A stretch of DNA of 64,000 nt from Paraburkholderia franconis (lineage in GTDB: Bacteria > Pseudomonadota > Gammaproteobacteria > Burkholderiales > Burkholderiaceae): assembly GCF_009362735.1 (NCBI RefSeq), contig NZ_WHNP01000008.1:62001-126000 (forward strand), in the 5' to 3' direction. The notes below the pieces were generated by a model. That model had not been told where the DNA came from. It saw nothing but the letters and a program-made list of their open reading frames with translations, and searched no databases. A program made the translations under genes and the position numbers. Positions 17,934 to 28,084 of this stretch are shown here, piece after piece; the first letter of the stretch is position 1, and every line of letters starts with the position of its first letter.

Positions 17934-18260
17934 TCAATACGTGGGAACGGAAGGATCGACCTGGCGCGACCACGCGTCGATGCCGCCCTGCAGATTGAAC
18001 ACGTCCTTATAGCCGCGCGACTCGAGGAACATCGCGACCTGCGCGCTGCGCGCGCCGTGATGGCACACGCAGACGATCTGCACATCGTCGTCCAGTTCTT
18101 CGCTGCGCGCGGGGATTTCGCGCATCGGAATCGACATGCTGCCGGCGATTTTCGCCGTTTCGATTTCCCATGGCTCGCGCACGTCCAGCAGCACGGGCGC
18201 CGGGCGCGACTTGTCGGCGAGCCATTCGGCGAGAGCGGGAGCGGTCAGGTTTTGCATCAT
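17934..18260 (-). CDS. Single-domain rhodanese (sulfurtransferase)
   Basis: A GlpE-like, cytosolic single rhodanese domain of 108 residues. It has LLDVREPWE (24-32) and the active-site loop CHHGARS (66-72) with catalytic C66, and ends in the usual NLQGGIDAWS helix. The HHGARS loop fits the group found next to Pcm-like methyltransferases in Burkholderia. Two adjacent ATGs (18260, 18257) could start it. It lies 35 bases after the Pcm-like gene. The physiological sulfur acceptor is unknown. Confidence 0.9.
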   Translation of the reverse strand: MMQNLTAPALAEWLADKSRPAPVLLDVREPWEIETAKIAGSMSIPMREIPARSEELDDDVQIVCVCHHGARSAQVAMFLESRGYKDVFNLQGGIDAWSRQVDPSVPTY

Positions 18261-18295
18261 CAAATCTCGCTACGGTGTCGGTGTCGTGCCGATGC

Positions 18296-18949
18296 TCAGA
18301 ACCGGAAGCGCGGTGCGTGCACCGCGTTCTGCAGCGGCTCGACGTAGGTTTCGAACACGTCGGCGATACGGAACTGCTTTTCGTCGACGCGCGTGATGAT
18401 CTGCGCCTTCATCACAGGAGCCGTGCCGACGAAGGCAGCCAGACGTCCGCCGACTTTCAGCTGCTCCAGCATTTCCTGCGGCAGCACGGGCAGGCCGCCC
18501 GACACGCAGATCACGTCGTACGGCGCCGCGGCGGCCCAGCCGCGCGAGGCGTCGCCCGTCGCGACTTCGGCGTTCAGCACGCCGTTGGCCGCGAGGTTCA
18601 GCTTCGCGAGCTCGGCCAGTTCCGGCTCGATATCGACTGTCAGCACGTGCTGTGCGCGATGCGCGAGCAGCGCGGCCATGTAGCCGGAACCCGCGCCGAT
18701 TTCCAGCACGGTTTCATGCTTCTTCACCGCCAGTTCTTGCAACACGCGTGCCTCGATGCGCGGCGCGAACATGTGCTGGCCGGCGGGCAGCGGAATTTCG
18801 AAATCGACGAACGCCAGCTCGCGATAGACGGCAGGCACGAAATTCTCACGCTTGACGATCGACAGCAGGTTCAGCACGTCCTGGTCGAGCACTTCCCAGG
18901 GACGGATCTGCTGTTCAATCATGTTGAAACGCGCTTGTTCGATGTTCAT
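18296..18949 (-). CDS. Protein-L-isoaspartate O-methyltransferase family protein
   Basis: A SAM-dependent Rossmann methyltransferase of 217 residues, Pcm-like. It has the N-terminal MIEQQIRPWEVLD segment, the SAM motif VLEIGAGSGY (81-90) and VDIEPEL (105-111), with YDVICVSGG (144-152) as motif III. Repair of isoaspartyl residues is the family function, but this subgroup lacks clear proof of that activity. Start ATG 18949 (MNIEQARFNM) was chosen over longer frames; it is followed directly by the rhodanese gene. Confidence 0.85.
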   Translation of the reverse strand: MNIEQARFNMIEQQIRPWEVLDQDVLNLLSIVKRENFVPAVYRELAFVDFEIPLPAGQHMFAPRIEARVLQELAVKKHETVLEIGAGSGYMAALLAHRAQHVLTVDIEPELAELAKLNLAANGVLNAEVATGDASRGWAAAAPYDVICVSGGLPVLPQEMLEQLKVGGRLAAFVGTAPVMKAQIITRVDEKQFRIADVFETYVEPLQNAVHAPRFRF

Positions 18950-19175
18950 GATCAATTCGGCGGTGTGGGTTTGGATGCGGGCAGCGGGACGACGGCAGGA
19001 TGTAGTGGAAAGCCCCTCCCGCCGTTCGTTAACTGCGAAATTGTACCAAACCGCGCGCCGTTGCCGCCCTGTAGCGGGCACGTGTCTTGTCTGGCAGAGC
19101 TGGTCCCCGTGCCGTTTGGCCTCCGTGTAAATCCCTACGCAAAGGGACTTGCGATTCGCTGGCCCGTCGACCAAG

Positions 19176-19193
19176 AATGTAATCGATTACATT
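19176..19193. promoter_or_regulatory. 18-bp palindromic operator for the LacI-family regulator
   Basis: AATGTAATCGATTACATT is a perfect palindrome centred on CG, as LacI-family operators are. It ends 11 bases before the ATG of the regulator gene, so it probably mediates autorepression and control of the downstream sugar operon. Confidence 0.7.
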
Positions 19194-19204
19194 TTCGGAG
19201 CCAG

Positions 19205-20299
19205 ATGGTGGACAAACCCGTGGACAAACCGTCCCGGCCTGACCCGCAATCGCCGCCGCCCGGCGCGGCCGAGCCCGACGCGCGCGGCGGTTCGCGTGGC
19301 GTGGCGGAGGGTCTGTCGATCGCGGGCGTCGCGGAGCAGGCGGGCGTGTCGGTGGCGACGGTTTCGCGGGTGCTCAACGGCCACGCGAACGTGCGCCCGG
19401 CCACGCGCGACAAGGTGCTGGCCGCCGTCGCGACGAGCGGCTACCGGGTGAACGAGCTGGCGCGCAATCTGCGCACGGCCGAAAGCCGCCTGCTTCTGAC
19501 GATGGTGCCCGACGTCGGCAACCCGTTCTACGCGGAAGTGATTCGCGGCATCGATTCCGTCGCGCGCCAGCACGGCTATTTCATGCTGTTGTGCGACACG
19601 GGCGCCGATCCGGGCCGCGAGCGCAGCTATTTCGATCTGCTGCGCCGCCGCCGCGCGGACGGCGCGATCTGCCTCGACCCCGCGACGGTGCAGCAGGCGC
19701 TCGCCGAAGAATCGAACGCGCTGCCGTGGGTCGCGTGTTGCGAGTTCGACTCGTCGGTGGGCGTACCGTATGTCGGCATCGACAACTACCGCGCGGCAGG
19801 CGACGCCGTGCGCCACCTGCTCGCGCGTGGCCACCGGCGCATCGCATTGATCAATTCCGACGATCACTACCTGTACGCGCAGCAGCGTCAGCGCGGCTAT
19901 CTCGACGCATTGCGCGACGCGGGCATCGCGCCCGACGAACGCTGGCGCGTGAACGTGAACAGCCTCGACTACGAAGCGGGCGCGCAGGCAGCGGCACGCC
20001 TGATGACGCACGCCGATGCGCCGACAGCGGTGTTCGCCGTGTCGGACACGCTCGCGATCGGCGTGATTGCCGGTTTGCGCAGTGTCGGCAGGCGCGTGCC
20101 GGACGATGTGGCCGTCGTGGGTTTCGACGATATCTCGCTTGCCGCGCAAATCGAGCCGCCCCTCACGACGATGGCGCAGCCGATGCGCGAGCTGGGCGAG
20201 ACGGCCGCCAGGCTGCTGCTGCGCAGGCTCGCGAATCCAATCGAAAACGTGCCGGGCGTGCTGTTGCCGCATCGGCTCGTGATCAGAAAGAGCGCATGA
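19205..20299 (+). CDS. LacI-family transcriptional regulator of the sugar operon
   Basis: A 364-residue repressor. After a proline-rich N-terminal tail of about 35 residues, a helix-turn-helix (SIAGVAEQAGVSVATVSRVL, 38-57) is followed by the hinge helix (NELARNLRT) and a periplasmic-binding-protein-like effector domain with DDVAVVGFDDI. It is first in a cassette with an ABC importer, an isomerase and a dehydrogenase. The effector is unknown; a sugar or derivative is implied by the neighbours. Start ATG 19205 lies just beyond the palindrome at 19176-19193. Confidence 0.92.
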   Translation: MVDKPVDKPSRPDPQSPPPGAAEPDARGGSRGVAEGLSIAGVAEQAGVSVATVSRVLNGHANVRPATRDKVLAAVATSGYRVNELARNLRTAESRLLLTMVPDVGNPFYAEVIRGIDSVARQHGYFMLLCDTGADPGRERSYFDLLRRRRADGAICLDPATVQQALAEESNALPWVACCEFDSSVGVPYVGIDNYRAAGDAVRHLLARGHRRIALINSDDHYLYAQQRQRGYLDALRDAGIAPDERWRVNVNSLDYEAGAQAAARLMTHADAPTAVFAVSDTLAIGVIAGLRSVGRRVPDDVAVVGFDDISLAAQIEPPLTTMAQPMRELGETAARLLLRRLANPIENVPGVLLPHRLVIRKSA

Positions 20300-20312
20300 G
20301 AGGGCCGCCGCG

Positions 20313-21800
20313 ATGAGCCTCGCCGTCCGCTTCGACGACATCCGCAAAGATTTCGGCCCTGTGCGCGTGCTGCACGGCGTGAGCTTCGACATCGCGCCGG
20401 GCCGCATCTACGGACTGCTCGGCGAGAACGGCGCGGGCAAGTCGACGCTGATGAAGATACTCGCGGGCTACGAGACGGCGACGGAAGGCACCGTGCTGGT
20501 CGACGGCCACGCACAGTGCTTCGCGGGCTCGCGCGACGCGGAAGCGGCGGGCATCGTGCTGATCCACCAGGAGTTCAATCTCGCCGAGCATCTGACGATC
20601 GCGCAGAACATGTATCTCGGCCACGAGAAGCGCAAGGGCTTGTTCGTCGACGATACGGCGATGCGCAACGAAGCCAGGCGCTATCTCGATCAGGTCGGCT
20701 TGCACAAGCATCCGGATACGAAGGTGCGCGATCTGATCGTCGCGGAAAAGCAGATGGTGGAGATCGCGAAGGCGCTGTCGCGGCGCGCGCGCCTTTTGAT
20801 CATGGACGAGCCCACGGCAACGCTGACGCCTTCGGAGACCGAGCGCCTCTTTGCGCTGATGTCGAAGCTGAAGGCCGATGGCGTGACGATCGTCTACATC
20901 TCGCACAAGCTCGACGAGGTCGAGCACATCACCGACGAAGTGATCGTGATGCGCGACGGCCGCTTCGTCGCGCGCAGCGAGACGGCATTGCTCGGGCGTC
21001 AGCAGATGGCGAACCTGATGGTCGGGCGCGAGCTGTCCGACATGTTCCCCGCGAAGACGCCGCCCGCCGATAACGCGCCCATCGCATTGAAAGTCGAGAA
21101 GCTCAGCGTGCCCGACTGGGTCGACGATCTGAGCTTCGCAGTGCGCGCCGGCGAAGTGCTCGGCTTTGCGGGACTGGTCGGCGCGGGCCGCACGGAAGCG
21201 TTCGAAGCGATCATCGGCTTGCGCAAACGCACGGCGGGCACGATCGAAATCGCGGGCCGCAAGGTCGATCTGCACAGTCCGCGCGATGCGATGCGCCGCG
21301 GCCTCACGTATCTGAGCGAAGACCGCAAGGGCAAGGGCCTGCATGTGAACCTCAGCCTGCAGGACAACGTGACGCTGATGACACTCGAACATTACGCACA
21401 TCCGCTGCTCGACCTGAAAGCGGGACGTGATGCGCTGACGCGGGCCGTGCGCGAGTTCGGCATCCGCACGGGCGATCTGTCGAGCCGCGCGCGCATGCTC
21501 TCGGGCGGCAACCAGCAGAAGCTCGCGCTCGCCAAGTTCCTGCAGCCCAATCCCGATGTGATCGTGCTCGACGAGCCGACGCGCGGCGTCGACATCGGCG
21601 CGAAACGCGACATCTATTTTCTGATTCACCGGCTCGCCGCCGAAGGGCGCGCCGTGATCGTCATCTCATCCGAACTGATCGAGCTGATCGGGCTGTGCCA
21701 TCGCGTCGCCGTGATGCGCGCAGGCCGCCTGCAAGCCACGCTCGGTCTCGACCATCTGACCGAAGAGGAGTTGATCGCTCATGCGACCGGCACACACTGA
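20313..21800 (+). CDS. Sugar ABC transporter ATP-binding protein (RbsA type)
   Basis: A 495-residue protein with two fused ABC domains, the RbsA/MglA/XylG class. Domain 1 has a full Walker A (GENGAGKST, 37-45) and LIMDEPTA. Domain 2 has a degenerate P-loop (GLVGAGRTE) but an intact LSGGNQQK signature and [10 protein letters not shown], as is normal for this class. It starts 13 bases after the regulator and overlaps the permease gene by 20 bases. Confidence 0.93.
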   Translation: MSLAVRFDDIRKDFGPVRVLHGVSFDIAPGRIYGLLGENGAGKSTLMKILAGYETATEGTVLVDGHAQCFAGSRDAEAAGIVLIHQEFNLAEHLTIAQNMYLGHEKRKGLFVDDTAMRNEARRYLDQVGLHKHPDTKVRDLIVAEKQMVEIAKALSRRARLLIMDEPTATLTPSETERLFALMSKLKADGVTIVYISHKLDEVEHITDEVIVMRDGRFVARSETALLGRQQMANLMVGRELSDMFPAKTPPADNAPIALKVEKLSVPDWVDDLSFAVRAGEVLGFAGLVGAGRTEAFEAIIGLRKRTAGTIEIAGRKVDLHSPRDAMRRGLTYLSEDRKGKGLHVNLSLQDNVTLMTLEHYAHPLLDLKAGRDALTRAVREFGIRTGDLSSRARMLSGGNQQKLALAKFLQPNPDVIVLDEPTRGVDIGAKRDIYFLIHRLAAEGRAVIVISSELIELIGLCHRVAVMRAGRLQATLGLDHLTEEELIAHATGTH

Positions 21801-22794
21801 CACCGCGCCGACCGGGCGCGCGATGCGCATCGCGCATCGTCTGCATGGTCTTGGGCCGCTCGCCGGCCTGATTGTGCTGTGCATCGCGGGCACGCTGCTC
21901 AATCGCGATTTCGCCACCGTCGATAACATGATGAACGTGCTTACGCGCACGTCGTTCATCGGCATCATCGCGGTCGGCATGACGTTCGTGATCATTTCGG
22001 GCGGCATCGATCTGTCCGTCGGCTCGATGGCCGCGCTGATCGCGGGCAGCATGATCTGGCTGATGAACGCGCTCGCCTTGTCGCCCGGCGGCCATGCGTT
22101 CGCGCCGCTGACCATCGTGATCATCGGCATTCTCTGCGCGTTCGTGCTGGGCGGCGTGTTCGGCTGCGCGCATGGCCTGCTGATCACGAAAGGGCGGATC
22201 GAGCCGTTCATCGTGACGCTCGGCACGCTCGGCATCTTTCGCGCGGTGCTCACCTGGCTCGCCGACGGCGGCGCGCTCACGCTCGACAACAATCTCTCCG
22301 ATCTGTACGGCCCCGTCTATTACGCGAGCCTCTTCGGCGTGCCCGTGCCGATCTGGGTGTTTCTCGTCGTCGCGGCGGGGGGCGCGCTGATCCTCAATCG
22401 CACCGCGTTCGGGCGTCACGTGCAGGCGATCGGCTCGAACGAACAGGTCGCGCGCTACGCGGCGATTCGCGTCGATACCGTGAAGATCGTCACGTATGTG
22501 CTGCTCGGCATCTGCGTCGGCGTGGCGACGGTGTTGTACGTGCCGCGCCTGGGTTCCGCGACGCCGACGACGGGCCTGCTGTGGGAACTCGAAGCGATCG
22601 CCGCCGTGGTGGTCGGCGGCACGGCGCTCAAGGGCGGCGAAGGGCGCGTCGCGGGCACGGTGATCGGCGCGATCCTGTTGTCCGTCATCGCGAACATCCT
22701 CAATCTCACCAGCATCATCAGCGTGTATCTGAATGCGGCCGTGCAGGGCGTCGTGATCATCGTCGTCGCCTTCCTTCAGCGAGGGCGGCGTTAG
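21781..22794 (+). CDS. Sugar ABC transporter permease (RbsC type)
   Basis: A 337-residue inner-membrane permease with about eight to ten hydrophobic segments. It has [17 protein letters not shown] (about 62-78), the RbsC signature, and the cytosolic [18 protein letters not shown] loop that contacts the ATPase. It is translated from within the end of the ATPase gene, implying coupling. The substrate is probably a pentose, hexose or polyol, not determinable from sequence alone. Confidence 0.92.
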   Translation: MRPAHTDTAPTGRAMRIAHRLHGLGPLAGLIVLCIAGTLLNRDFATVDNMMNVLTRTSFIGIIAVGMTFVIISGGIDLSVGSMAALIAGSMIWLMNALALSPGGHAFAPLTIVIIGILCAFVLGGVFGCAHGLLITKGRIEPFIVTLGTLGIFRAVLTWLADGGALTLDNNLSDLYGPVYYASLFGVPVPIWVFLVVAAGGALILNRTAFGRHVQAIGSNEQVARYAAIRVDTVKIVTYVLLGICVGVATVLYVPRLGSATPTTGLLWELEAIAAVVVGGTALKGGEGRVAGTVIGAILLSVIANILNLTSIISVYLNAAVQGVVIIVVAFLQRGRR

Positions 22795-22924
22795 CAGGGC
22801 AGCGCGTGTGTGGAGGTCAAGGGCATCGAAGCCAAGGCGGCAACGCAAGCGGCAAAGGAGTGCAGCACAGAAGCGGTTCATCGACGAAGAAACCAGTCAA
22901 AGGAACGTCAAAGGAGACATAGCC

Positions 22925-23887
22925 ATGAAGCAGATCATTCGAGCGGTCGGCGCCGGGGTGCTGGCACTGGGGATATTGGGGCTCACGGGCGCCGCGCGCG
23001 CCGACGACAAGGTCACGCTGGGCGTCGCGATACCGACGGCCGATCACGGCTTCACAGGCGGCATCGTCTGGTGGGCCAACAAGGCGAAGGCCGATCTGGA
23101 GAAAGCGCATCCCGATCTGAAGGTGATCGTGAAGACAGCCGCGAACGCGCCCGAGCAGGCGAACCAGTTGCAGGATCTCGTGACGGTGAACAGGATCAAC
23201 GCGCTCGTGATCTTCCCGTATGAATCGGCTTCGCTCACGCAGCCCGTCGCGCAGGTGAAGAAGAAAGGCGTCTACGTGACGGTGGTCGATCGCGGCCTCA
23301 CGGACACCAGCGCGCAGGACGCATACGTGGCGGGCGACAACACCGCGTTCGGCAAGATTCCCGCCGAGTATCTGGCGAAGGCGCTCGACGGCAAGGGCGA
23401 CGTCGTCGCGCTGCGCGGCATTCCGACGACGCTCGACAACGAACGCTGGACGGCCTTTACGGGCGTGCTGAAGAACTATCCGAACATCAAGATTCTCGAT
23501 GCGAAGTACGCGAACTGGAACCGCGACGACGCGTTCAAGGTGATGCAGGACTACCTGACGCGCTTCAAGCATATCGACGCCGTCTGGGCTGCCGACGACG
23601 ACATGGCCGTCGGCGTGCTGAAGGCAATCGATCAGGCCAAGCGCAACGACATCAAGATCGTGTTCGGCGGCGCGGGCTCGAAGGGCATGGTCAAGAACGT
23701 GATGGACGGCGCGCCGCTCATCAAGGCCGACGTGTCGTATTCGCCGAAGTTCATCTACGACGCGATCAAGCTGACGGCGGAAGCGCGTCTCAAAGGCGAC
23801 AAGCTGCCGCCGACGACGATCATTCCGTCCGTGCTCATCACTAAGGACAACGCGAAGGACTTCTACTTCCCTGATTCGCCGTTCTGA
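22925..23887 (+). CDS. Sugar ABC transporter substrate-binding protein (RbsB type)
   Basis: A 320-residue periplasmic receptor of the ribose/galactose-binding family. The signal peptide ([20 protein letters not shown], then TGAARA) is cleaved near residue 26. The mature protein starts [18 protein letters not shown] and has VVDRGLTD and the hinge sequence [15 protein letters not shown]. An AAAGGAG ribosome site precedes ATG 22925, after a 130-base gap following the permease that could allow separate stabilisation of this message. Confidence 0.92.
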   Translation: MKQIIRAVGAGVLALGILGLTGAARADDKVTLGVAIPTADHGFTGGIVWWANKAKADLEKAHPDLKVIVKTAANAPEQANQLQDLVTVNRINALVIFPYESASLTQPVAQVKKKGVYVTVVDRGLTDTSAQDAYVAGDNTAFGKIPAEYLAKALDGKGDVVALRGIPTTLDNERWTAFTGVLKNYPNIKILDAKYANWNRDDAFKVMQDYLTRFKHIDAVWAADDDMAVGVLKAIDQAKRNDIKIVFGGAGSKGMVKNVMDGAPLIKADVSYSPKFIYDAIKLTAEARLKGDKLPPTTIIPSVLITKDNAKDFYFPDSPF

Positions 23888-23973
23888 TCGCGTGCATGCC
23901 TGGGCGGGGCGCTGCCCTTCGTCATCCGATGCGAAGGGCGGCGCCTTTTCAATCCACCGAAGGGAGCAGCACG

Positions 23974-25023
23974 ATGAAAACGATCAAAGGGCCGGCGATC
24001 TTTCTCGCGCAGTTCATGGGCGCGCAGGCGCCGTTCGACACTCTCGCGCATCTCGCCGAATGGGCCGCGAATCTCGGCTACAAGGGCATCCAGGTGCCCG
24101 CCGATCCGCGCCTCGTCGATCTTGAGCAGGCGGCGTCGAGCCAGGCGTATTGCGACGACCTGCTAGGCATCGTCACCGATGCGGGCGTCGAAATCACGGA
24201 GCTGTCGACGCATCTGCAAGGCCAGCTCGTCGCGGTGCATCCGGCGTATGACGTGCTGTTCGACAGCTTCGCCGCGCCGCAGGTGCGTGGCAATCCGGCA
24301 GCGCGCACCGAGTGGGCGATCCAGCAGATGAAGTGGGCCGCGAAGGCATCGCAGCGTCTCGGGCTCACGTCGCATGTGTCGTTTTCGGGCGCGCTCGCGT
24401 GGCCGTATTTCTACCCGTGGCCGCAGCGTCCCGCAGGGCTCGTCGAAACCGCGTTCGACGAACTCGCGCGCCGCTGGTCGCCGATTCTCGATGCGTTCGA
24501 CGAAGCGGGCGTCGACGTCTGCTACGAACTGCATCCGGGCGAGGACCTGCACGACGGCGTGACGTTCGAGCGCTTTCTCTCGGCCGTGAACGATCACAGG
24601 CGCGCGAACATTCTGTTCGATCCGAGCCACTTCGTGTTGCAGCAGCTCGACTATCTCGCGTTCATCGATATCTATCACGAGCGCATCAAGGCCTTTCACG
24701 TGAAGGACGCTGAGTTTCGTCCGAACGGACGGCAAGGCGTGTATGGCGGCTATAGCGGCTGGGTCGAACGCGCGGGACGTTTCCGTTCGCTCGGCGACGG
24801 GCAGATCGACTTCGGCGCGATCTTCTCGAAGATGGCGCAATACGATTTTCCGGGCTGGGCAGTGCTCGAATGGGAATGTGCGTTGAAGCATCCCGAAGAC
24901 GGCGCGCGCGAAGGCGCGGAGTTCATCAAGCGGCACATCATTCGCGTGGCTGATCATGCATTCGACGACTTCGCGGGCAGCGGCGCGGACGCCGCGCAAC
25001 TGAAGCGCGTGCTGGGCCTTTAA
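23974..25023 (+). CDS. Sugar phosphate isomerase/epimerase (xylose isomerase-like TIM barrel)
   Basis: A 349-residue AP-endonuclease-2/xylose-isomerase-like TIM barrel. Metal ligands of the family are visible: the glutamate in CYELHPGEDLHD (about 174-185), the DPSHF motif (about 216-220), AFHVKDAE (about 238-245) and VLEWEC near the end. Proteins of this group epimerise or isomerise sugars or inosose-like compounds; the substrate is unknown. An AGGGAG ribosome site supports ATG 23974. It sits between the importer and a Gfo/Idh/MocA oxidoreductase. Confidence 0.88.
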   Translation: MKTIKGPAIFLAQFMGAQAPFDTLAHLAEWAANLGYKGIQVPADPRLVDLEQAASSQAYCDDLLGIVTDAGVEITELSTHLQGQLVAVHPAYDVLFDSFAAPQVRGNPAARTEWAIQQMKWAAKASQRLGLTSHVSFSGALAWPYFYPWPQRPAGLVETAFDELARRWSPILDAFDEAGVDVCYELHPGEDLHDGVTFERFLSAVNDHRRANILFDPSHFVLQQLDYLAFIDIYHERIKAFHVKDAEFRPNGRQGVYGGYSGWVERAGRFRSLGDGQIDFGAIFSKMAQYDFPGWAVLEWECALKHPEDGAREGAEFIKRHIIRVADHAFDDFAGSGADAAQLKRVLGL

Positions 25024-25084
25024 ACCCAAGATGGTCCGCGTGATGGTCCCGCAATGGTCTCGCATCGAAGAGGAGCGTAAGACG

Positions 25085-26233
25085 ATGACACGAAGACTCA
25101 GGCTGGGCATGGTCGGCGGCGGGCAGGGCGCGTTCATCGGCGCGGTGCATCGGATCGCCGCGCGCATCGACGATCGCTTCGAGCTGGTGGCGGGCGCGCT
25201 GTCGTCGGACCCGCAGCGCGCGCAGGCGAGCGCCGACGAAGCAGGCATCGCGCGCAGCTATGCGAGCTGGCAAGAGATGGCGCGCGCCGAAGCCGCGCGC
25301 GACGATGGCATCGATGCCGTCGCGATCGTCACGCCGAACCATCTGCATGCGCCCATCGCAACGGCGTTTCTGAATGCGGGCATCCACGTGATCTGCGACA
25401 AGCCGCTCGCGATGACGCTCGAAGAAGGCGAAGCGCTCGCGAAACTGGCGCGCGAGAAGAACCGCCTGTTCGCGCTGACGCACACGTACTCCGGCTATCC
25501 GATGGTGCGCCACGCACGCGAACTCGTCGACGCGGGCGAGATCGGCGATGTGCGCGTCGTTCAGGTCGAATACGCGCAGGACTGGCTCGCGAAGCCGGTC
25601 GAGCTCACGGGCGAGAACCGCCAGGCCGTCTGGCGCACCGACCCGAAGCAGGCGGGACGCGCGGGTTGTCTCGGCGATATCGGCACGCATGCGTATCACC
25701 TCGCGGCGTTCGCGACGGGCATGCTGCCGAAGCAGATCGTCGCGGAACTGCATACGTTCGTCGAAGGCCGCCAGGTCGACGATCACATCGAGGCGCTGTT
25801 GCGCTACGAGAACGGCGCGCGCGGCATGCTGTGGGCAAGCCAGGTCGCGAGCGGCGCCGAAAACGCGCTGCGTCTGCGCGTGTACGGCACGAAAGCCCAT
25901 ATCGCGTTCGATCAGGAGAACCCGAACGAACTGCTGTTCACGCCGCTGGGCGGCGCGATGCGAAAGCTCACGCGCGGACGCGTCGATAGCGCGATCGCGC
26001 GGCATGCGACGCGCGTGCCGCCCGGCCATCCCGAAGGCTATCTGGAAGCGTTCGCGCAACTGTACAAGGATGCCGCGTTGCAGATCGAAGCCATCGACGC
26101 GGGCTTGCCGCTGCCCGAAGAAAGCCGTCTGCTGACGACCGTCGACGATGGCGTCGCGGGCTTGCGCTTCATCGATGCCGTGTTCGAAAGCCACGCGAAG
26201 CTGCAGTGGCAGGACGTGCAGAACGGCGGCTGA
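25085..26233 (+). CDS. Gfo/Idh/MocA family NAD(P)-dependent oxidoreductase
   Basis: A 382-residue dehydrogenase. The Rossmann motif GMVGGGQGAFIG (8-19) opens the protein and the catalytic lysine motif ICDKPLAMT (about 103-111) is intact; the C-terminal domain has GCLGDIGTHAYHLA (about 197-210) with the conserved Asp and His. Members oxidise hydroxyls of sugars, inositols or glycosides. With the isomerase and importer it forms a likely catabolic route for one imported sugar or cyclitol. A GAGGAG ribosome site precedes ATG 25085. Confidence 0.9.
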   Translation: MTRRLRLGMVGGGQGAFIGAVHRIAARIDDRFELVAGALSSDPQRAQASADEAGIARSYASWQEMARAEAARDDGIDAVAIVTPNHLHAPIATAFLNAGIHVICDKPLAMTLEEGEALAKLAREKNRLFALTHTYSGYPMVRHARELVDAGEIGDVRVVQVEYAQDWLAKPVELTGENRQAVWRTDPKQAGRAGCLGDIGTHAYHLAAFATGMLPKQIVAELHTFVEGRQVDDHIEALLRYENGARGMLWASQVASGAENALRLRVYGTKAHIAFDQENPNELLFTPLGGAMRKLTRGRVDSAIARHATRVPPGHPEGYLEAFAQLYKDAALQIEAIDAGLPLPEESRLLTTVDDGVAGLRFIDAVFESHAKLQWQDVQNGG

Positions 26234-26236
26234 TGT

Positions 26237-26494
26237 TCAGTTCTTGCTGCGCTTGATCTGCTCTTCGAAGGCGAGATCGAGCTTGCTGACCTTGCGCGGT
26301 TTCTTGGGACCGTAGGCGTCGACGAACTTCACGAATTCGTCGAGCGGCAGCGGATCGGAGACTTTCTGATCCGTGCCGCCCGATTTGTCGACGAGATAGA
26401 AGACTCCGCCCGACAGGCTGATTGCCGCAAAACGTGGGTTGCCGCTGCGGGTCTTCAGCCGTTCGACGGCATGGATGGCTCGGGTCGTGCGCAT
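26237..26494 (-). CDS. Small conserved basic protein, function unknown
   Basis: 85 residues, Lys/Arg-rich, no signal peptide or membrane segment. The middle (FAAISLSGGVFYLVDKSGG, about 22-40) looks like a small beta-sheet; the end (KKPRKVSKLDLAFEEQIKRSKN) is a basic helix. I do not recognise a named family. It is convergent with the dehydrogenase gene (3-base gap) and divergent from the TPR protein. GC and codon use match the neighbours, supporting a real gene. Confidence 0.65.
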   Translation of the reverse strand: MRTTRAIHAVERLKTRSGNPRFAAISLSGGVFYLVDKSGGTDQKVSDPLPLDEFVKFVDAYGPKKPRKVSKLDLAFEEQIKRSKN

Positions 26495-26522
26495 GATCGG
26501 ATGATGCCGTGAAGTTTTGAGA

Positions 26523-26549
26523 TTGCAGCCCGATTCTACGACGTATACT
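26523..26549 (+). promoter_or_regulatory. Candidate sigma-70 promoter for the TPR/glycosyltransferase-like gene
   Basis: TTGCAG (26523-26528) and TATACT (26544-26549) are separated by 15 bases, slightly short. The start at 26615 would have a leader of about 60 bases. Confidence 0.35.
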
Positions 26550-26614
26550 CGCCCGCCGTCGGCGGTGCCGCCGATACGTCAGTCCTGCCGAACAAAGAAG
26601 ACGCGACCCACGCC

Positions 26615-28006
26615 ATGTCGAACCTTCAGGATGCGCTCGATGCGCTCGCCCATGCTCCCGACGATATCGAAAAGCTGCGTATCGTCTGTATCGCGCTGAT
26701 CGAAGACAAGCGCGACGACGAGCTGCTGCCATACGCCGACCGCGCGCTCGCGATCGAGCCGCGCGACGTGCATTTCGTCAACTGGCGCGCCTATGCGTTG
26801 ACGCTGATGGGCCGGCATTTCGACGCCATCGCGACCTGGCGCAACCATGCGGCGCTCGCGTGGAAACCCGCTTACTACGAGATGAGCCTCGGGCAGAGCC
26901 TCGTGATGTCGGGCGACGTCGAACGTGGCATTCCGATGCTGGAGCGCGCGTGGCGCAAGGCCGGCGCCGAAGGCGAGTGGTTCGCGCGGCAAGCGGAGCA
27001 TCTGTACGGCGAGGCGCTGCTGCGCACGGCGCGTCCGGCGGGCTTCGAGCCGTGGCTCGCGCGCAATTTCAGCGACACCGGCAACTACCGGCCCGCCGAT
27101 ATCCCGTCGTGGTCAGGCGAACAGGATTTGCGCGGCAAGCGCGTGCTGATCACGCATCAGATGGGTTACGGCGACCAGTTCCTGCTGTTCGCCAACGTGC
27201 CGCAATGGCAGGCTGCGGGCGCGCAACTGATGATCACCTGCGATCCGCCGTTGCATGCGCTGTTGCAGGCTTCGTTGCCGGAGTGCTTCGTCGTGAGCGC
27301 GCCGCGTCCGCTGCATCATCAGGAAGGTTTGTCCGAAGCGCTGGCTGACGAGGTGCGCAAGTTCGCGCCCGATCTGCACGCGACGCTGCTTCATTTGCCG
27401 TCGCTGGCCGCGCGGCAGACGCCACCGCCGTCGCCGTTTTTCCCCGCGTATCTGCGCGCGCCCGCCGCCGAGCGCGCCGCCGCCGCCGCCGGATGGGCGC
27501 GCGAAATGCGCGCCGCGCATCCGGGCAAGTCGCTGATCGGCATCTTCTGGGACTGCAATCAGCGGCACGCGCATGAAGTGGGTGCGGTGATGCGCTGCTC
27601 GGCGATCCGGCGCCGCCTGCCGCTGACGGAAGTCGAACATCTCGTCACGCATCCGTCCGTCGCGGCGAAGCGGCACTTCGTGAGCCTGCATCATCCCGCC
27701 GCGCAGAGCTTCGCGGGCATGCCGTCGGCGAACATCAGCGTGTACGGGCCGGGCATCGAATCGTTCGCGCAGACGGCCGCGTGCATCGAGCAACTGGATG
27801 CCGTCGTAGCCGTCGATTCGGGCGTTGCGAATCTGAGCGCGATGCTCGGCAAGACGACCATCGTGCCGCTCAATCTGGCAAGCGAATGGCGCTGGGGCGT
27901 GGAAGGCGATACATCGCCGTGGATGGCGAATCTGAAACCGCTGCGCCAGACGTTGATGGGCGACTGGCGCGGCGTGATCGATGAAGCGGTGGTGTTTTTG
28001 GCGTAG
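26615..28006 (+). CDS. TPR-containing glycosyltransferase-like protein
   Basis: 463 residues. Residues about 1-150 form TPR-like helices (LPYADRALAIEPRDVHFVNWRAYAL). From about 175 there is a GT-B-type domain starting GKRVLITHQMGYGDQFLLFA, with the C-terminal donor-site-like block VVAVDSGVANLSAMLGKTT and SEWRWGVEGDTSPWM, as in TPR proteins related to glycosyltransferase family 9. No signal peptide, so cytosolic. The acceptor is unknown. The donor-site block is conserved but the typical DTAVAHLAG appears as DSGVANLSA. Confidence 0.7.
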   Translation: MSNLQDALDALAHAPDDIEKLRIVCIALIEDKRDDELLPYADRALAIEPRDVHFVNWRAYALTLMGRHFDAIATWRNHAALAWKPAYYEMSLGQSLVMSGDVERGIPMLERAWRKAGAEGEWFARQAEHLYGEALLRTARPAGFEPWLARNFSDTGNYRPADIPSWSGEQDLRGKRVLITHQMGYGDQFLLFANVPQWQAAGAQLMITCDPPLHALLQASLPECFVVSAPRPLHHQEGLSEALADEVRKFAPDLHATLLHLPSLAARQTPPPSPFFPAYLRAPAAERAAAAAGWAREMRAAHPGKSLIGIFWDCNQRHAHEVGAVMRCSAIRRRLPLTEVEHLVTHPSVAAKRHFVSLHHPAAQSFAGMPSANISVYGPGIESFAQTAACIEQLDAVVAVDSGVANLSAMLGKTTIVPLNLASEWRWGVEGDTSPWMANLKPLRQTLMGDWRGVIDEAVVFLA

Positions 28007-28084
28007 GGGTTAGCGCTTATGCGGCAACGGCTGGGTCGCTTCGAGCGATGGCCGCTGCATCGAGCGCAGGCACTTCAAAAAAGC

